Source of the DNA: Paragorgia papillata
Taxonomy: Eukaryota > Cnidaria > Anthozoa > Scleralcyonacea > Coralliidae
NCBI GenBank assembly: GCA_035771165.1
Contig: JAWNZC010000013.1
Coordinates: forward strand, 1,541,001 to 1,605,000
Length of the DNA: 64,000 bases
Direction of reading: 5' to 3'
The position numbers were made by a program, and so were the translations under genes. Under the pieces are notes generated by a model that ran no database searches, was not told where the DNA came from, and was given only the letters and a program-made list of their open reading frames with translations. This document shows positions 62,679-64,000 of this stretch, one piece after another (the stretch's first letter is position 1; each line of letters starts with the position of its first letter).

Positions 62679-63127
62679 AGGGTATTGGCAATAAAAATTA
62701 AGTTTGTTTAATTTGAAAGAACTCGTAAAATTGTAATGGAAGACCTTTTACAACTTTTTCGTATCTTTCTTCGTTTTCAATATATTTCAATTTGTTTAAT
62801 ATGTAAATGAGATGGGCTCTGACGTCATGAGCAGGGTACAGTATTTTTACACAAAGCAACATCAGTTATGAAATGTTCAGTGTAACAAGGCGTTTTATGT
62901 GCACAGTTTCAACTGATTTCGTTGAACACATTTAGTGATAACTGATTTTTCTACGTGTGAAAATACTGTACCCTGCTCATGACGTCAGAGACCATTCATT
63001 TACATATTCAACAAATTGAAATATCTTGAAAACGAAGAAAAATACGAAAAAATTGTAAAGGATCTTATATTACAATTTTATGAGTTCTTTCAAATTAGAC
63101 AAACTTAATTTTTGTTGCCAATGTCCT
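62679..63127. mobile_element. TTAA MITE (AGGGTATTGGCAATAAAAA), copy 3
   Basis: TTAA at 62675-62678 and 63128-63131. Same ends as copies 1 and 2, with a diverged centre. Confidence 0.8.
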
Positions 63128-63131
63128 TTAA

Positions 63132-63452
63132 AGTGCCTATGTCATCCTCAGGGACTTTACATATTTATACCAATTGGAACATTCTGAGAAGATTTGTAAT
63201 GTATCTTCTCAGGCGAAACTTTCATCTTCATGGATTTTTTTGCCGTTAAAGTTGACGGAAGTGACGTCGAAAGAGGAATTTGTCTATATGAAAACCCTAT
63301 ACAGATTCCGCTTTTGACGTCACTTCCGTCAACTTTAACGGCAAAAAAATCCATGCAGATGAAATTTTCGCCTGAGAAGATATATTACAAATCTTCTCAG
63401 AACGTTCCAAATATCCTAAATATGTAAAATCCACAATGATGATATAGGCACT
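63132..63452. mobile_element. TTAA element with AGTGCCTAT ends
   Basis: AGTGCCTATGTCATC at the left and GATGATATAGGCACT at the right, flanked by TTAA at 63128-63131 and 63453-63456. Strongly palindromic (GACGGAAGTGACGTC mirrored). It shares its left TTAA with MITE copy 3. Confidence 0.75.
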
Positions 63453-63534
63453 TTAAAACGATCAACTTTGGTAGGAATGAAGTTCTTACTTATATGCTTA
63501 ATCCATCTTAGCATGATAAACTTTAAACCTTTAC

Positions 63535-63615
63535 GTCTCTCTCTGACGAAGGGCCTTCGCTCGAAACGTTAGACTCCTACGTTCTCTGTTTCGGCAGTGT
63601 ACCTAACCACACTAT
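63535..63615 (+). other. Single CTGACGA..GAAACGTTAG repeat arm
   Basis: CTCTGACGAAGGGCCTTCGC, GAAACGTTAGACTCCTACG, CTGTTTCGGCAGTGTA; the same arm is doubled at 53566-53745. Confidence 0.6.
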
Positions 63616-63724
63616 ATTAGCATGATAAACAATGTTTAGTTGTTATTTGAGCTGATTTGAGGTCGCAAAGGATTGTGGTTAAATGCACCGCCGCCATCTT
63701 TTGCGGTAACTCCAGTAAACAGAC

Positions 63725-63842
63725 TGTGACTCTTGTAAATAGTGATAGGCTTGCTGACTCTTGTAAATAGTGATAGGCTTTCTGACTCTTGTAAATAGTG
63801 ATAGGTTTTCTGACTTGTGTGAATAGTGACAGGTATTCTTTT
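63725..63842. repeat. 29-bp tandem repeat, four copies
   Basis: Unit CTGACTCTTGTAAATAGTGA plus TAGGCTTG, with the fourth copy diverged. Confidence 0.8.
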
Positions 63843-63929
63843 GCTTGCGATGATGTCATCGAACCCGTTTTCGGCTTTTTGGACTTGCATGTATATATAG
63901 CTAGACCTGGCATGTTTTTGTATTTTCAC

Positions 63930-64000
63930 CTGTCTGAAGACGACTTTGAAATACATTCGAAATATTACAATTTCACAGTAGTTCCACTTGTCTTAACTCA
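63930..64000 (+). other. CTGAAGACGA..GAAAT repeat end, cut by window
   Basis: CTGAAGACGACTTTGAAATA then CATTCGAAATATTACAATTT. A further member of the CTGANGA..GAAA group; incomplete at the window edge. Confidence 0.4.

Noticed and set aside
63157..63427. Frames MDFFAVKVDGSDV on both strands
   Set aside because: The two frames are the same sequence because the region is a palindromic TTAA element.

Overview
This is a eukaryotic (animal) genomic window, about 60-65% AT by eye. It has spliced genes with canonical GT..AG introns and a very heavy load of short inverted-repeat transposons, satellites and microsatellites. The best fit is a cnidarian, probably an anthozoan such as a coral or sea anemone. 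That placement rests on the general look of the repeats (CCTCGTACCCAGGGC-type elements, CTGACGAAGG..GAAACGT repeats, many TTAA- and TTA-flanked MITEs) and is an inference, not a match.

Four protein-coding genes can be reconstructed exon by exon, and every junction keeps the reading frame. (1) ABCB7, the mitochondrial ABC half-transporter of iron-sulfur metabolism, minus strand, 13 exons, 27808 down to 12014. (2) PACRG, an inner-junction protein of ciliary doublet microtubules, plus strand, two exons, 28046-28847. It is head-to-head with ABCB7, with 237 bp between the start codons. (3) A signal-peptide-bearing JmjC/cupin-fold oxygenase-like gene, minus strand, 11 exons, 36293 down to 29791. 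(4) CDC40 (PRP17), a second-step splicing factor with a C-terminal WD40 propeller, minus strand, 20 exons, 61529 down to 40926, giving 573 codons. The genes are not one pathway; the only likely regulatory link is the shared divergent ABCB7/PACRG promoter.

Layout: 1-12 kb is transposon debris (MITEs, a degraded LINE reverse-transcriptase tail, a 17-bp minisatellite). 12-28 kb is ABCB7, with introns full of satellites, an inverted tRNA-like SINE pair, a TTAA MITE and a hammerhead-ribozyme repeat. 28-29 kb is PACRG. 29.8-36.3 kb is the JmjC gene, carrying a 1.2 kb TIR element with a nested palindrome. 36.3-40.9 kb is intergenic nested inverted repeats. 41-61.5 kb is CDC40, with a second hammerhead copy, LINE tails, many MITEs and large microsatellites. 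61.5-64 kb is more MITEs.

The most striking non-coding signals are: two near-identical, structurally complete type I hammerhead ribozymes (12898-12955 and 51584-51641), both antisense to their host gene and both next to TA microsatellites; a wider set of CTGANGA-hairpin-GAAA repeats that may be their degraded relatives; MITE pairs that share a single TTAA at their boundary; and a satellite built from a tandemly repeated MITE-like unit. All calls were made by eye from the sequence; no database search was run.
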